A stretch of 64,000 nt of DNA. It comes from Portulaca oleracea. Lineage: Eukaryota; Streptophyta; Magnoliopsida; Caryophyllales; Portulacaceae. The notes under the pieces were generated by a model, which did not search any database, was not told where the DNA came from, and saw nothing but the letters and a program-made list of their open reading frames with translations. Shown here one piece after another: positions 8,976 to 19,074 of the stretch (positions are counted from its first letter, which is position 1; the number at the start of each line of letters is the position of its first letter). A program made the position numbers and the translations under genes. The DNA lies in assembly GCA_029582165.1 (NCBI GenBank), contig CM055889.1:16710341-16774340 (forward strand), in the 5' to 3' direction.

Positions 8976-10019
8976 TCAACACATTTCTGTAGTGAACACA
9001 TAACCTGTTGTACTCTTGCTTGTATCAAAATCTCTTCTCAAATCAGCATCTACATAACCTTTCATATCAATGTTAGTTCCACCAAACATAAGATAGAAAT
9101 GAGAGGTACCTTTCAAATACATCAACAACCATTTCATAGCCTTCCAGTGTGATTTTCCCAAATTAGACATGAAGCGAGCCACCGCTCCCATTGCAAAAGC
9201 AATATCCGATCTAGTGCAGACCGTGGCATACATCAAGCTCCTAACTGCTAAAGCATAAGGAACTCTAGCTTTGTACTCACTCTCCTCCTTGGTCCTGGGT
9301 TGTTGTTCCTTGGATAATTTGAGATTATTCACCATAGGAGTGCTTCTAGGTTTAGCATCAAATACACTGAACCTTTCAAGCAACTTCTTAATATAGTCTT
9401 CCAGAGACAGCTTCAACACATCATTGTCCTTGTCTTTAGTGATCCTCATGCCAATGATTTGATTTGCAGCACCCAAATCCTTCGTCTCAAATTCTTTAGA
9501 CATCCTCTCCTTAAGCCCGGTAATCTCCTTCATATCAGTTCCTGCAATCAACATATCATCCACATAGAGAAGTAAAATAATGTAAGAGTTAGCGAAATTC
9601 TTATGATAACAACACTGATCCTTATCACTCCTCTTGAATCCATTGTTGCACATGGAGGTATCAAACTTGATGTGCTACTGCCTAGGAGCCTGCTTCAACC
9701 CGTATAGACTTTTACGAAGTTTACACACCAAGTGTTCCTTCCCTGGAACCTCATATCCCTTTGGTTGCCTCATGTATAAGTCCTCCCACAAATCTCCATG
9801 CAGGAAGGTTGTTTCTACATCCATTTGCTCCATATGTAAATTCTCAACTACAACCATACTAAGGATAATTTTAATAGTGGTTAGTTTTACAACAGGAGAG
9901 AAAATTTCATTGTAATCAATACCTTCTTTTTGTGAAAACCTTTTAACCACTAATCGAGCCTTGTACCTCATGACACCATTAGGCTCATTCTTGATCCTGT
10001 AGACCCACTTATTCAACAA
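8976..10019 (-). pseudogene. Copia B reverse transcriptase and RNase H
   Basis: One piece (9675-10019) holds [20 protein letters not shown] and [18 protein letters not shown]. The next (8976-9653) holds the catalytic YVDDMLIAG and continues to RNase H with GYVDADLRRDFDTSKSTTGY, where VDAD is the first catalytic aspartate. A stop at about 9674 separates them. This enzyme would copy element RNA to DNA, but the break makes it inactive. Confidence 0.9.
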
Positions 10020-10542
10020 GCCATTCTTCCCTATAGGAAACCTGGTCAGCTCTCAGGTTCTGTTTTTCTCAAGTGAAGCAATTTCATCATCCATTGCATG
10101 CTCTCACTTGGACCGAGCCTCAACATGCATAGCCTTAGTATAGGACTTTCGTTCACCAGCATCTGTCAGTAATAAGTAATGCAAAGATGGAGAGTATCTG
10201 TTAGGTGCATTACCTCTGGTAGCCCTCATAGATCTCCTCAAAGCGGGTGGTGGAGTGTGTTCATCATCACTGGAGCTTTCACGTAGCTCATGTGGTTCAG
10301 GCTCTTCAGCAACCTGATATGAAGTTTGGTCTAGAGTCTAATCAGTCTAGTCTCCAACTTGTGGAGCTGCCTATGGTTCCTTTGTTTTCCTGTTTTCTTC
10401 TTAGGCACACCAAGCCCGACAAAAAACTTAATAGTTTCTAGCTCTCTCACCTAAGCTCCCACTAACTCCTTGTCCCTTGAGTCACTTGATGCCTGCCAGT
10501 CTTTATACAACATATTCTCATTAAAGATTACATCACAGTGCC

Positions 10543-11290
10543 TCAAAATCTTTCTATCACCCCACAACCTATATCCAAAAGAGTAAGTGTCATATCCAAC
10601 AAAATAACACTTCTTGGACTTTGGTCCAACATATCACGTTTGTCAGGATCAACCATCACATAAGCAGTATAGCCAAAAATACGAAGAAAGGAATAATCAA
10701 CTTTCTTACCACTCCATACCTCCTCAGGTACCTTCATATCTAATGGATGACAGACTCCTGTTGATTATATATGTTATTGTGTTCACTGCTTTTTCCCACA
10801 AGTACTTGGGCAACCCATCATGAATCCTCATACTCCTGGCTCTTTCATTTAGAGTCCTATTCATCCTCTCTGCTATCCCATTCTGCCTAGGTGTCCCAGG
10901 AACATTTTTCAATAGTCTATATCATTATGATCACAGTGTCTTATGAACTCCTTTTCATACTCCCCTCGATTGTCTGACCTCAAGAATTTCACCTTCAACC
11001 CAGTCTGTGTCTCAACATGTGCTTTCCACTTCAAGAAAACATCAAACACATCAGATTTATTTTTTAGAAAATAAACTCATACCTTCCGACTGTGGTCATC
11101 AATAAAGGTGATATAATATTGAGCACCACTCATGGATTTGACTGGCGCAGGTCCCCACACATCCGAATGCACCAACTCTAGCTTCTCAGGTTTTGGTTCC
11201 TCAGCCATTTTTACTGAAACCGAAACTCTTCTGCTTACCAAAGACACAACTCTCACAAAGCTCCATGTCCACAGTTTTCAGATCCTCCAA
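10543..11290 (-). pseudogene. Copia B integrase core
   Basis: The minus strand shows a degraded core ending in GTPRQNGIAERMNRTLNERA (10724-10912), with the catalytic glutamate, then YLWEKAVNTITYIINRS and FLRIFGYTAYVMVDPDKRD (10543-10737), the standard C-terminal integrase stretch. Stops interrupt the upstream aspartate motifs. Confidence 0.85.
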
Positions 11291-11523
11291 AACACCCTTT
11301 GAAGCTAGAATCTTCATACCCTTCTCACTCATGTGACCAAGCCTGCTATGCCATAGCTAGAACAAGGAGCATCATGGACATTAGAAACCAGGTTAGTGTT
11401 ATCCCTGGTGGAGTACAATGTACCGGACCTCAATCCCTTCACCACTACCATATCATCCTTCACTATCTTCCATTTACCATTCCCGAACCCTGCAGTGTAA
11501 CCCATATCATCAAGTTGATTCAC
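11290..11523 (-). pseudogene. Copia B GAG-pre-integrase zinc-binding fragment
   Basis: The minus strand gives GKWKIVKDDMVVVKGLRSGTL and then, at about 11350-11305, the HSRLGHMSEKGM-type motif that opens the integrase N-terminal zinc domain in Copia elements. Several stops are present. Confidence 0.75.
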
Positions 11524-11752
11524 AGAAATCCCGAGGAATATATCTCACATTTTTTAACTTCCAAAGACCACAATTAGCAGTCTTAATAGTCACATCTCCT
11601 CTACCTGTTATCTCATAATACTTGTTATTTGCAAGGTAAACCTTGTCAAAATTTTCACTCCTAAAATTACGAAATAACTCCCTATTGGAAGAAACATGAA
11701 AGGATGCACCAGTATCAACTATCCATGACTCTTCAGGACTAGAAAAACTCAA
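11510..11752 (-). pseudogene. Copia B aspartic protease fragment
   Basis: The frame contains ESWIVDTGASFHVSSNRELF; DTGA is the protease active site, and VYLANNKYYEITGRGDV is the usual flap region of Copia proteases. It follows gag directly and is broken from it by a stop. Confidence 0.87.
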
Positions 11753-11754
11753 GA

Positions 11755-12504
11755 TTAGGGCTTCACTAAGGTCTTTAGTACAGTTGATAGAGTCACCATC
11801 ATCATTATTATCCTTCCCTTCCTAGGCTTAGGGAAATCTCTCTTAAAGTGACCCTTTTCACCACAACTATAACACACAACATTGTTCATGTTTCTAGACT
11901 TACTTTTACCCCTGGATTTTGATCTCCCCCGGAAATTGATTGAATTCTTATTGTCCTTCCTAACCCTGACACTTAAGGCACTTCCCGAAGATCCACCACT
12001 AGAATTCTTCTTACGAAGGCCCTCATTGAGAAGTACAGATTTGACCTCGTCAAATTTCATCTCATCACTACTCTTAGCACTACTAACAACAGTTACAATT
12101 GTATCCCAAGAGTCAGGCATTGAAGACAACAATACAGAAGCTTTAACATTATATGCAAAATCCATCTTAACTGACGCAAGTTGTGATAAAATTTTAGTAA
12201 CCTCATTGATATGGTCAGCCACATCACCATCTTCAGACATCTTACAACTGGTTAATTTATGAAACAAATATACCTGATTCGTTGCGCGAGGCTTCTCATA
12301 CATCTCCTTCAGTGCCTTTAACAATTTCTTCGTTGTCTTTTTGTCTACAAAATTAAATATGATGTTCCGAGCCAATGACATCCTGATCTTGGACATTCCC
12401 TGCCGATCGAGCATACCGTAATCCTTTTGCTCCATGTCATTTGGCTTCTTCTCCAACAACAGAACATGCAGCAACTTTGAATATATCAGATCCTCAATCT
12501 GCAA
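11755..12504 (-). pseudogene. Copia B gag with CCHC zinc knuckle
   Basis: This 249-residue open frame has the UBN2 capsid-like domain (RNIIFNFVDKKTTKKLLKAL; YLFHKLTSCKMSEDGDVADH), a basic Ser/Arg/Lys linker, and the zinc knuckle CYSCGEKGHFKRDF. The last knuckle cysteine (C-x2-C-x4-H-x4-C) is replaced by aspartate. The N-terminal start is degraded upstream of 12504. Gag packages the element RNA. Confidence 0.87.
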
Positions 12505-12612
12505 CTTCCATAGGTGAAGTCGGCCTCGTCAAACTTCTCGATCTCATACTTATCTTCAAAGATTGTTTGAATGCGAGTTCTCTATCAGCAACATGCAGGC
12601 TTTGATACTAAT

Positions 12613-13073
12613 TGATAGGATAGTAGAGTACTCAAGAAACCACAAACAATTTAACATAAGATCGCAAAAGAGATCAAAAATTGACACCAGAGATTTAACG
12701 TGGAAAAAAACCCAAAGCGGGAAAAAAAACCACGGAATCGATGCACTAGTAATATGAGGATTACAAGTTACAAGAGATTTCGCTCAATCTCACTTTCTCT
12801 CAAAGTAGATGAACAATTTCTCCCAAGTGTCGTGTTTTTCTCTTAGCTTGTTTGTGGATACAAGATCTATTTAATGAAACCCCTCTCCAGGTATAAATAG
12901 CAGCTAGGAGCAATTTAGGTCAAACCCAAGTCATAATAGATGACCTAAACAGCCGCCATGTGTTGTGCACCACAGATCGATTCCTAGGGCCTAACTACAC
13001 CTTCATCGGCTTCCTGACACACTTTACTCTATTACACGCCGAGCCAAGTCTCCATTGGGCTCCACACACAACA
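12613..13073 (-). repeat. Copia B 5' LTR
   Basis: This 461-bp partner of the left LTR lies upstream of gag in the element's orientation. Next to it at about 12600-12611 is a mutated primer site (TAGTATCAAAGC on the minus strand, normally TGGTATCAGAGC). Confidence 0.92.
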
Positions 13074-13181
13074 ACTGATACCCTTGGTATGAGATGTGTT
13101 TTTATTATAAGATGGGTTACAGATCAATGTCTAAATATCTAAAAACATCATACAATGAACAAGCAATTCCTATTCTATTGG
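13074..13181 (+). pseudogene. Pararetrovirus B capsid sliver between Copia B and the SINE
   Basis: About 108 bases of virus sequence survive between two insertions. One frame gives DTLGMRCVFIIRWV, consistent with the helical core of caulimovirid capsid proteins. The reading frame is then lost. Confidence 0.5.
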
Positions 13182-13431
13182 GGGCCAATCACCTCTTGCC
13201 TGAGTGGCAAGAGGTCCACCTCCTATCCCTATCGTACAGGGTTTGAATCCGGGGCAGGACATTTCTCCCTTTCCTATTCAGAGAATATTGTAGATAGGAG
13301 TGGGGCCCAACTTTGAGCCATTGAGATCTCTATTCCCCGTCTGCTACAGGCTTGTTGGGTTATACCCCTGATATAGAGGTCCAATAAGTTGGACCTCTTA
13401 CCTTTGTTAAAAAAAATAATAAAAAAAATTT
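13182..13431 (+). mobile_element. tRNA-derived SINE
   Basis: A 250-bp unit contains a pol III A box (TGCCTGAGTGG, 13197-13207) and a B box (GGTTTGAATCC, 13240-13250) about 33 bases apart, and ends in an A-rich tail. It is flanked by a 15-bp target duplication with two mismatches (13167-13181 and 13432-13446). It sits within the pararetrovirus B capsid region 108 bases right of Copia B. No protein is encoded; such elements depend on LINE enzymes. Confidence 0.85.
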
Positions 13432-13446
13432 TTCTTATTCTGTTGG

Positions 13447-13930
13447 GATACTCCACATAAATGGGGAGCCCCTGAACAAAAGAGAGGTTATAAGAAAAAG
13501 GCTTTCAATAAACAAAGATGTGAAAAACTCAGGGAAAACAATATACCAACAAACGAACCCAAATAGAAGAAGATTTTTTGGAAAAAGCACTTATTACCTC
13601 ATCGGTAAAAGTGGTTGCAAATATTACGCTTGTGGTGAAGTTGATCATTATGTTAATGAGTGTAAAAATAGAAAAAACTATAAGTTCATAGAAGTCTTAG
13701 GAAGTCTTGAGTATGAGGAAATAACTGAGGAAGAAGCCTTTGAACTTTCCCTTAATAATAACAAAGGAATTGTTGAATTTGTCATAAACAATAAATCTAA
13801 TTCCGATTATGAATATACTAGTTATATGATGGAAGACAATTCAGTAAGCCTAGGAGACTTACAAGGAGAAAAAAAACATAATAGATGATGAAAATCATGG
13901 TGAAGAAGTTCAAGGTGATTGGCTAATTCC
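13447..13930 (+). pseudogene. Pararetrovirus B capsid C-terminal part with degenerate CCHC finger
   Basis: Frame 13520-13888 carries CKYYACGEVDHYVNEC. This is the caulimovirid capsid zinc finger, where C-x2-C-x4-H-x4-C is normally preceded by an extra cysteine two residues earlier. The first finger cysteine is replaced by tyrosine, so the fold would be impaired. The acidic tail after it (EEITEEEAFELS) is also typical of these capsids. At 13500-13560 the frame shifts. Confidence 0.75.
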
Positions 13931-15014
13931 AATTATCCAGAAATATACGATATACAAGAAGTCCAACTTTCGATTAAAATCAAAATATATTTGTGAAATG
14001 ATGGAGAGAGACCTGGAGAATTAAGATTGCAAGTATGATGATGGAGAAGTAAACCTGAACAATTGGGATAATATTTTGAGGCACAACTAGGATAGAAAAT
14101 ATAGAAATATCCATGTATGGAGTGTGCAAATCCAAATAACTCAATTCCAACATTACGGCAGTGATATAGATATTTCTCCATTGTTGTTTGATATTAGGCC
14201 TAAATTAAATTTCACAATCATATTATCACTAGCAAAGACTAATTTATGTAATGGATCAGCTGGACTCAATTGTAGACTAGGATATTATGTTAGCCTTAAG
14301 GGCGAGTTTGCCAAAAACTTCTTAACTTTAAAGATAAAAACCATTAGTATGTATATGAAACATGGTAGTTATCCACTTTGAATATTCTGGAAAATTATCT
14401 ACAAATTAGATACATCGATCCAAAGACAAAAGGTACTATGATAGAAGTTGAAAAGCTTGAGAGATCTGAGCCTAAACAGAAAATGCAGAGGATAAAATCT
14501 AATCCTCAAGATATCAAGTTAGAGTGTTCTTGGATTGATAGTTTCTCTAATTCACAAAGATGGACAAGAAAAATGTCATTAAGATCAATGAAGATGGTAA
14601 AATTACTATAAAACCTCAATTGTTAAGGAACATGAATACTAGATCTGATTGGGGAGAAAACTCATCAGTTAGAGATAAACTAATATGGACAGATGATGAT
14701 GCTATAATTATGAATTCACAAATGAGTAGAATGAGTTTCAATCCTTCAATATTTTGTCTAGATAGAACAACTAGTGTAGATAGAAAGATCATTGGCCATA
14801 AGACTAGGACAGTATGTGAACACATATATGAGGATGAACTAGCTAAAGAACCTCCAGAATTGAATATGCAAGTAGAAACTCATTATTCAATTACCAAAAC
14901 CAACCCCAATAGCATATATATTCCTATCAATGTATGCATCGAATGATATAACAAATATAAACTATGTGCATCCATAGATAGTGGATACTCAATATGCTTT
15001 GGCAAGAAGACACT
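13931..15014 (+). pseudogene. Pararetrovirus B polyprotein middle and aspartic protease
   Basis: Fragments at 14124-14381, 14378-14611 and 14560-14946 carry the polyprotein toward ASIDSGYSICFGK at about 14969-15004. DSG is the aspartic protease active-site triplet and the preceding IYIPINVCIE is the strand that leads to it in caulimovirids. A stop lies at 14944. The protease is cut directly after this strand by the Cassandra-like insertion at 15015. Confidence 0.7.
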
Positions 15015-15603
15015 TGTAACACCCCGGATATATGGTTAAGTATGGCTTAAAAGGATTGAAATGATTAATTATATCACCACGGTGCGCCTTCTTTTAAAGT
15101 AGTTCATCCATTGGGAACGTTTTAGTTAAGCGTCCTTGGCTAAGAGTAGTCTCAGGATCGGTGACCTCTTGGGAAGTTTTTCCCAGGCAGCATGTGAGCG
15201 AGGACGAAACACGTTGGAAAGACTTGTGGTGATTTGTGCGGCCAGTCAACAATGCTTGAAGCACTTATGGATAATATCCGGAATCCGGGGGTGGTCGGGG
15301 GGTTACAGATGATATCAAAGTCAACCCGAATGTATGGTTACGTATAAAGGGATTGAAATAACTACTTATATTACCAAGGTGCACCTTCTTTTAAGGTAGC
15401 TCATCCGTTGGGAACTTCTCAGTTAAGCGTGCTTGGCTGGGAGTAGTCTCAGGATGACTGACCTCCTGGGAAGTTTTCCCAGGCAGCGTGTGAGCGAGGA
15501 CGAAACACGTTAGAAAGACTCATGGTGATTTGTAGGGCCAGTCAACGATCTTTGAAGCAATTATCGATAATGTCTACGACCCAGGGGCGATTGGGGCATT
15601 ACA
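15015..15603 (+). mobile_element. Cassandra-like TRIM element carrying 5S rRNA-like sequence
   Basis: Two direct repeats (15015-15307 and about 15324-15603) begin TGTAACACCC and end in TTACA. Each contains a stretch matching the 3' half of plant 5S rRNA, including its internal promoter: TTAAGCGTGCTTGG, GAGTAGT and the GGATG-GTGACCTCCTGGGAAG segment (15124-15176 and 15421-15473). Cassandra is the known TRIM family with 5S sequence in its LTRs. A degenerate tRNA-Met primer site (TGATATCAAAG, 15310-15320) follows the first LTR, and almost no internal domain remains. A perfect 5-bp target duplication, ACACT, flanks the element (15010-15014 and 15604-15608). It interrupts the viral protease. Confidence 0.88.
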
Positions 15604-16372
15604 ACACTGTTTCCTGACTATTGAACAAGAAATAAAATTCATTGCTAATAAGAAATCCTTGGATTATAGATTAAAGCTGGGCAAGTTATTCTACGAAACA
15701 TATCTTTAAAAAAAATAGAAAAGTTTCCTGAAAAAAATTGAGAATAGGAAACAACTAGAAAAATTTGTTGGATGTGTCACTTATGCATTAGATTTTATCA
15801 AAGATCTAGCGAAGTTGAGAAAGGGTTTGCAAAAGTATCAAAAAAGATGTTGAGTGGAATTGGACTTTGGATGATTCATTGGTTATAAGAAATCATAAAA
15901 AATTATCTCCAAATCTTCATGTTCTTAATTTACCTAACAAACAAGATTATTTGATTCATGAGACAAATGCTAGCAATGAGCACTAGAGTGCGGTAATCAA
16001 AATCAAAGAATGAGAACGACTTTGGAAATATTGAAGTGGGAATTTTAATAAAGATGAATGCAATTACACTACATGGTGAAAGAAACTTTTTCTATCATAA
16101 GGGGAATTGAAAATTTTTTAATCTTTTTAGTCCCAAAAGAATTTTTAATCTAAACTGATTGCAAAGGCATATTTGATTTTGTCAAAAAGAATTTATCAAA
16201 TATGCGAGTGCAAGTGAGGCTCTTGCATTGGCAATTATGGCTAAACTAGTTCTCTTTCTCTATTAAACATACACAAGGTTTGAAAAATTCGTTAACGCGA
16301 GAATTAGCCAATAGAATCCAACATGGTGAATGTCTCACTACTACAAACGGATGAAGTGGAACGCTAGTTACA
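15604..16372 (+). pseudogene. Pararetrovirus B polymerase remnant with RNase H
   Basis: Viral sequence resumes after the target duplication at 15604. At about 15770 it gives FVGCVTYALDFIKDLAKL, the end of the reverse transcriptase connection, then the RNase H start LIHETNASNEHWSAVIK (about 15950) and its end VRLLHWQLWLN and NSLTRELANRI (about 16215-16310). The polymerase fingers and the YVDD palm are absent, deleted around 15720. Multiple stops break the frame. Confidence 0.75.
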
Positions 16373-17300
16373 TGAATTATTTGGAAGAGTGTCGTCTCCT
16401 GGTAGATTCGTTCTTAGTAATCTTAGGAAAAATAAAAAGAAGATATGCATGTTTGTCATTAGTTATGTTGAATATCTGATAGCCGAGAAATTTAGTCTCG
16501 ATGAACTTCAGATTAATTATCTCGAGAGTTGTTATGATATTAAAAGTGTTATTACTAGTAAATCCCAGCAGAATTGGTTTAATGAGTGGTATGCTTCGAT
16601 CACGGATCACTTGAAATATAATAACCGCGAAGTCTGGAGGACTTGGGGAAAATATTTGTTTTTGGGTTTCTTTGGAGTAGGGAAAATATACTTCTGTCCT
16701 AATACTACCTAAATGATCCACTTATGAAGGCTTGGGAATATGGGATGTGGTATTAAGAGTCTTTGGACTAACGAAGGCCATGTTGTCCCTAATCTAGAAA
16801 GAACCCTATTTCTAAGATTCATGAAATTCCAAAATTCATATTGAGAAGGGTGCACAAAATTCGTTCACCAAAAGCAAGAAAAATTGCAGGATGACATATT
16901 ACTTCCAATGAATGTGTTAATATGGAATATAACGGAGATAAGATTTGTCGGACACATTATGTAATTCGCGTAGAAGATACATTTGAAGGGTATCTTACAA
17001 AAGAAGAGTGGTTTCTAACAAGAAGAGAAAAAGAAATTCATCCTTCAAAGGCAAGAGCAGTTGCATTTTACAAGTTAATTCACCACCTATGGATGGATAT
17101 TGATAAAGGGTATAATGTTATCCAATGTGGTAACACTACCTTCACTTATCCGAAGAAGTTTGACAGACTTACTGATTTAGTGGAGCTAAATCTAAAGACG
17201 TGTATGAATATTTGTTAAAATTGGAGCCGGAGAATTCTTATCCGCAAAAGGAAAATCTTATCTTCAAATACTATTTGATAAATATAATCCAGTGGAGTAG
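16373..17300 (+). pseudogene. Pararetrovirus B ORF downstream of polymerase, unknown function
   Basis: Open pieces at 16389-16712 and 16922-17218 lie in the ORF2 position. The first contains WFNEWYASITDHLKYNN and the second EGYLTKEEWFLTRREKEIH and DRLTDLVELNLKT. A shift and stops separate them. They show no visible similarity to the corresponding ORF of pararetrovirus A. The family was not recognised. Confidence 0.6.
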
Positions 17301-17479
17301 GATAAAGAATAAGATTTCAATATGCACAACTTAAGAGCATAGAGTATCTTTGGCAGCCCCGCAATATTATAACATTATAACCTGCAAGCTAGCTACTGTG
17401 GTACCAGTAATTGAAAAAAGTGGTTGTTATTTAAAGTTCGTATGATTAAGTTTGTAAGAGTCAAATGTTTGTACTGTAG

Positions 17480-17719
17480 CCATCTGCATCTATAATAATT
17501 GTACTAAAGTCACTAGTGCATCCTGTGTATCCTGAGCTCCACTATAAAAGGAGAAGGAAATGTGTTTTGAGGACATGGTCATTTGAGCATTCTTGAGCAA
17601 AGAGAGAAATAGAGAGTCACCATTTCTGCTCCATGAACAAACAACTATGATGATTTTAGAAGTCTAGTTCTCTTTAAATCTTTCCATTGTAATATTTTTA
17701 CATTGAAACTTTCAATAAA
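17480..17719 (+). promoter_or_regulatory. Pararetrovirus B pregenomic promoter and poly(A) signal
   Basis: TATAAAAG stands at 17543-17550 after a GC-richer stretch (CCTGAGCTCCAC), and AATAAA follows at 17714-17719, about 165 bases downstream. This copies the R-region logic of caulimovirid transcripts. No clear TGACG repeat was seen immediately upstream, unlike copy A. Confidence 0.7.
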
Positions 17720-18285
17720 AGAGTTTCCCCGTATGGAACATTATCCAATCGAACCTTACGCTTTAAATATTATAATTTTTTGATTAAAGATCCACTATCC
17801 TTTAAAAAACTAAATAGACTTAATTAGTGACTACGGTTTGAGGTAGGAAACAAAATAGATATGTGTTGTACTTGATCTAAGGTTGGCAGGATTGAGATTA
17901 GCCGTCTTTGTAAATTGGACGTTGAAGAACGCCAGAGGTCCAATGTAACTAAGTTCAGGTAAGGGTCGTGACTGATCTAATTAAGTTTAACTAATCTTGC
18001 TAAGCATGGTGAGCTTGTAACCATAGAAAATATAATATTTTAGTTATAAGTAGTATTTGGTGATAATCAGTACCATTAAAGTCACTATAAAAAGTTGAGA
18101 GTGTTTATTTTAGCTTGTTTGCATAAAAACCTCACAAAAATTAAGTTATTGCAAGAAGGTCCCCACTTTAGGTCATTCTCTATAAATATATTTCTTTGTG
18201 TGTTTTACTTAATTTCTACTAAATAGTAAGACCCTAATAATTGTTACCGCAAAAAATTAAGACACCTGGGTGCTAATTTGTGAAA
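17720..18285. other. Viral leader and right flank
   Basis: AT-rich, without open frames. The part to about 18010 may be the pregenomic leader of pararetrovirus B. No primer site was found here, so the copy probably ends in the leader. The rest up to the MITE at 18286 holds nothing I recognise. Confidence 0.4.
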
Positions 18286-18843
18286 GGATTTTTGGATTGT
18301 AATATACCGACCTTTGGGGGTATTGGATTGTAATATACCGATCTTTATTATTGGACATCAATATCTCTGACCTTTATACTTAGGTGACATTATTATGCCA
18401 ACAGTAACTAAGGGGGTGGTGAATCAGTCTCCATGCTAACGTGGCTGGCGGAGGGGGTAAAACCTGCCCCAACCCAACAACTTCGTTAACCCCTCCATTT
18501 TTCTCACTAACCCACATTACAAGACATTGGTTGGTTGTTGGCGACGTCAGTATGAAGACCTGTTCACCACCCCATTAATCACTATGTTGGGGTCGATTTT
18601 TGGAACGTGGGTTAGTAAAAAAAATATGGAGGGGTTAATGGGTTACTAGGTAAGGGTCGTTTATTTTCCCTCCAACTGTCACGTCAGCACGGAGATAAGT
18701 TCACTAATCACAACTCCCTTAGTCACTATTGGTATAATAATATCACCTAAGTATAAAGGTCAGGGATATTGTTGTCCAATAATATAGGTCGGTATATTAC
18801 AGTTCAATACCCCCAAAGGTTGTATATTGTCATCCAATATCCC
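18286..18843. mobile_element. Mutator-like MITE, copy 1, long inverted ends
   Basis: This 558-bp element starts GGATTTTTGGATTGTAATAT and ends in its near-complement, with inverted arms of more than 100 bp. A perfect 9-bp target duplication, TTTGTGAAA, flanks it (18277-18285 and 18844-18852), which is the Mutator superfamily size. There is no coding sequence. A second copy lies at 58677-59031. Confidence 0.88.
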
Positions 18844-19074
18844 TTTGTGAAAACTAGTGCCCCTTAAAATAGTACCACAAAATAGGAGGTCCTTTGAGTC
18901 TTTATTTATTTTTATAAAAGTTTTAACTTTTAGGGTATGTTTCTTCATTTTATGGTTTATCTTTTCCGTTAATAATACTCCCTCTCATCCATATTAATTG
19001 TCGTATTTAAAAATTGTGGAGTCAAAACTTCAAAAATTTTGACCATAAATTTCTTAACGTATAAAATGACTTGT

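Larger units (their letters stand above)
8146..13073 (-). mobile_element. Full-length Ty1/Copia retrotransposon B with both LTRs
   Basis: Two LTRs flank a complete Copia gene order on the minus strand: gag, protease, GAG-pre-integrase, integrase, reverse transcriptase, RNase H. The LTR ends read TGTT...ATCA. A polypurine tract (CCAAGTGGGAGAT, minus strand) sits just inside the left LTR at 8603-8615, and a degenerate tRNA-Met primer site sits inside the right LTR. The LTRs differ at roughly one base in ten by eye, so the insertion is old. The internal frames carry several stops and shifts. It lies within the capsid region of pararetrovirus B and so came after it. The 5-bp flanks (TATGA and ACTGA) are an imperfect target duplication. 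Confidence 0.93.
6945..18010 (+). mobile_element. Endogenous pararetrovirus B (Caulimoviridae), interrupted by three insertions
   Basis: With the inserted elements 8146-13073, 13182-13431 and 15015-15603 set aside, the plus strand gives a caulimovirid order: ORF1 N-terminal part, capsid with a zinc finger, aspartic protease, a polymerase remnant with RNase H, a downstream ORF, and a non-coding region with TATA box and poly(A) signal. RNase H and the downstream ORF differ clearly from those of pararetrovirus A, so this is a separate lineage. The reverse transcriptase fingers and palm are deleted near 15720. Stops and shifts occur throughout, so the copy is old and inactive. Petuvirus/florendovirus-like layout is suggested but unproven. 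Confidence 0.82.

Noticed and set aside
13184..13260. tRNA gene
   Set aside because: A and B boxes are present, but the sequence cannot fold into a full cloverleaf by inspection, and it is part of a 250-bp unit with an A-rich tail and target duplications, hence a SINE.
15124..15473. 5S rRNA genes
   Set aside because: Only the 3' half of 5S is present, the two copies are diverged, and both sit inside LTRs flanked by one 5-bp target duplication. They belong to a Cassandra-like element.
15480..15510. Hammerhead ribozyme core (GAGGACGAAACACG) suggesting a retrozyme
   Set aside because: The GAAAC part is suggestive, but no matching CTGATGA and stem arrangement was found nearby. The sequence is better explained by the Cassandra-type LTR.
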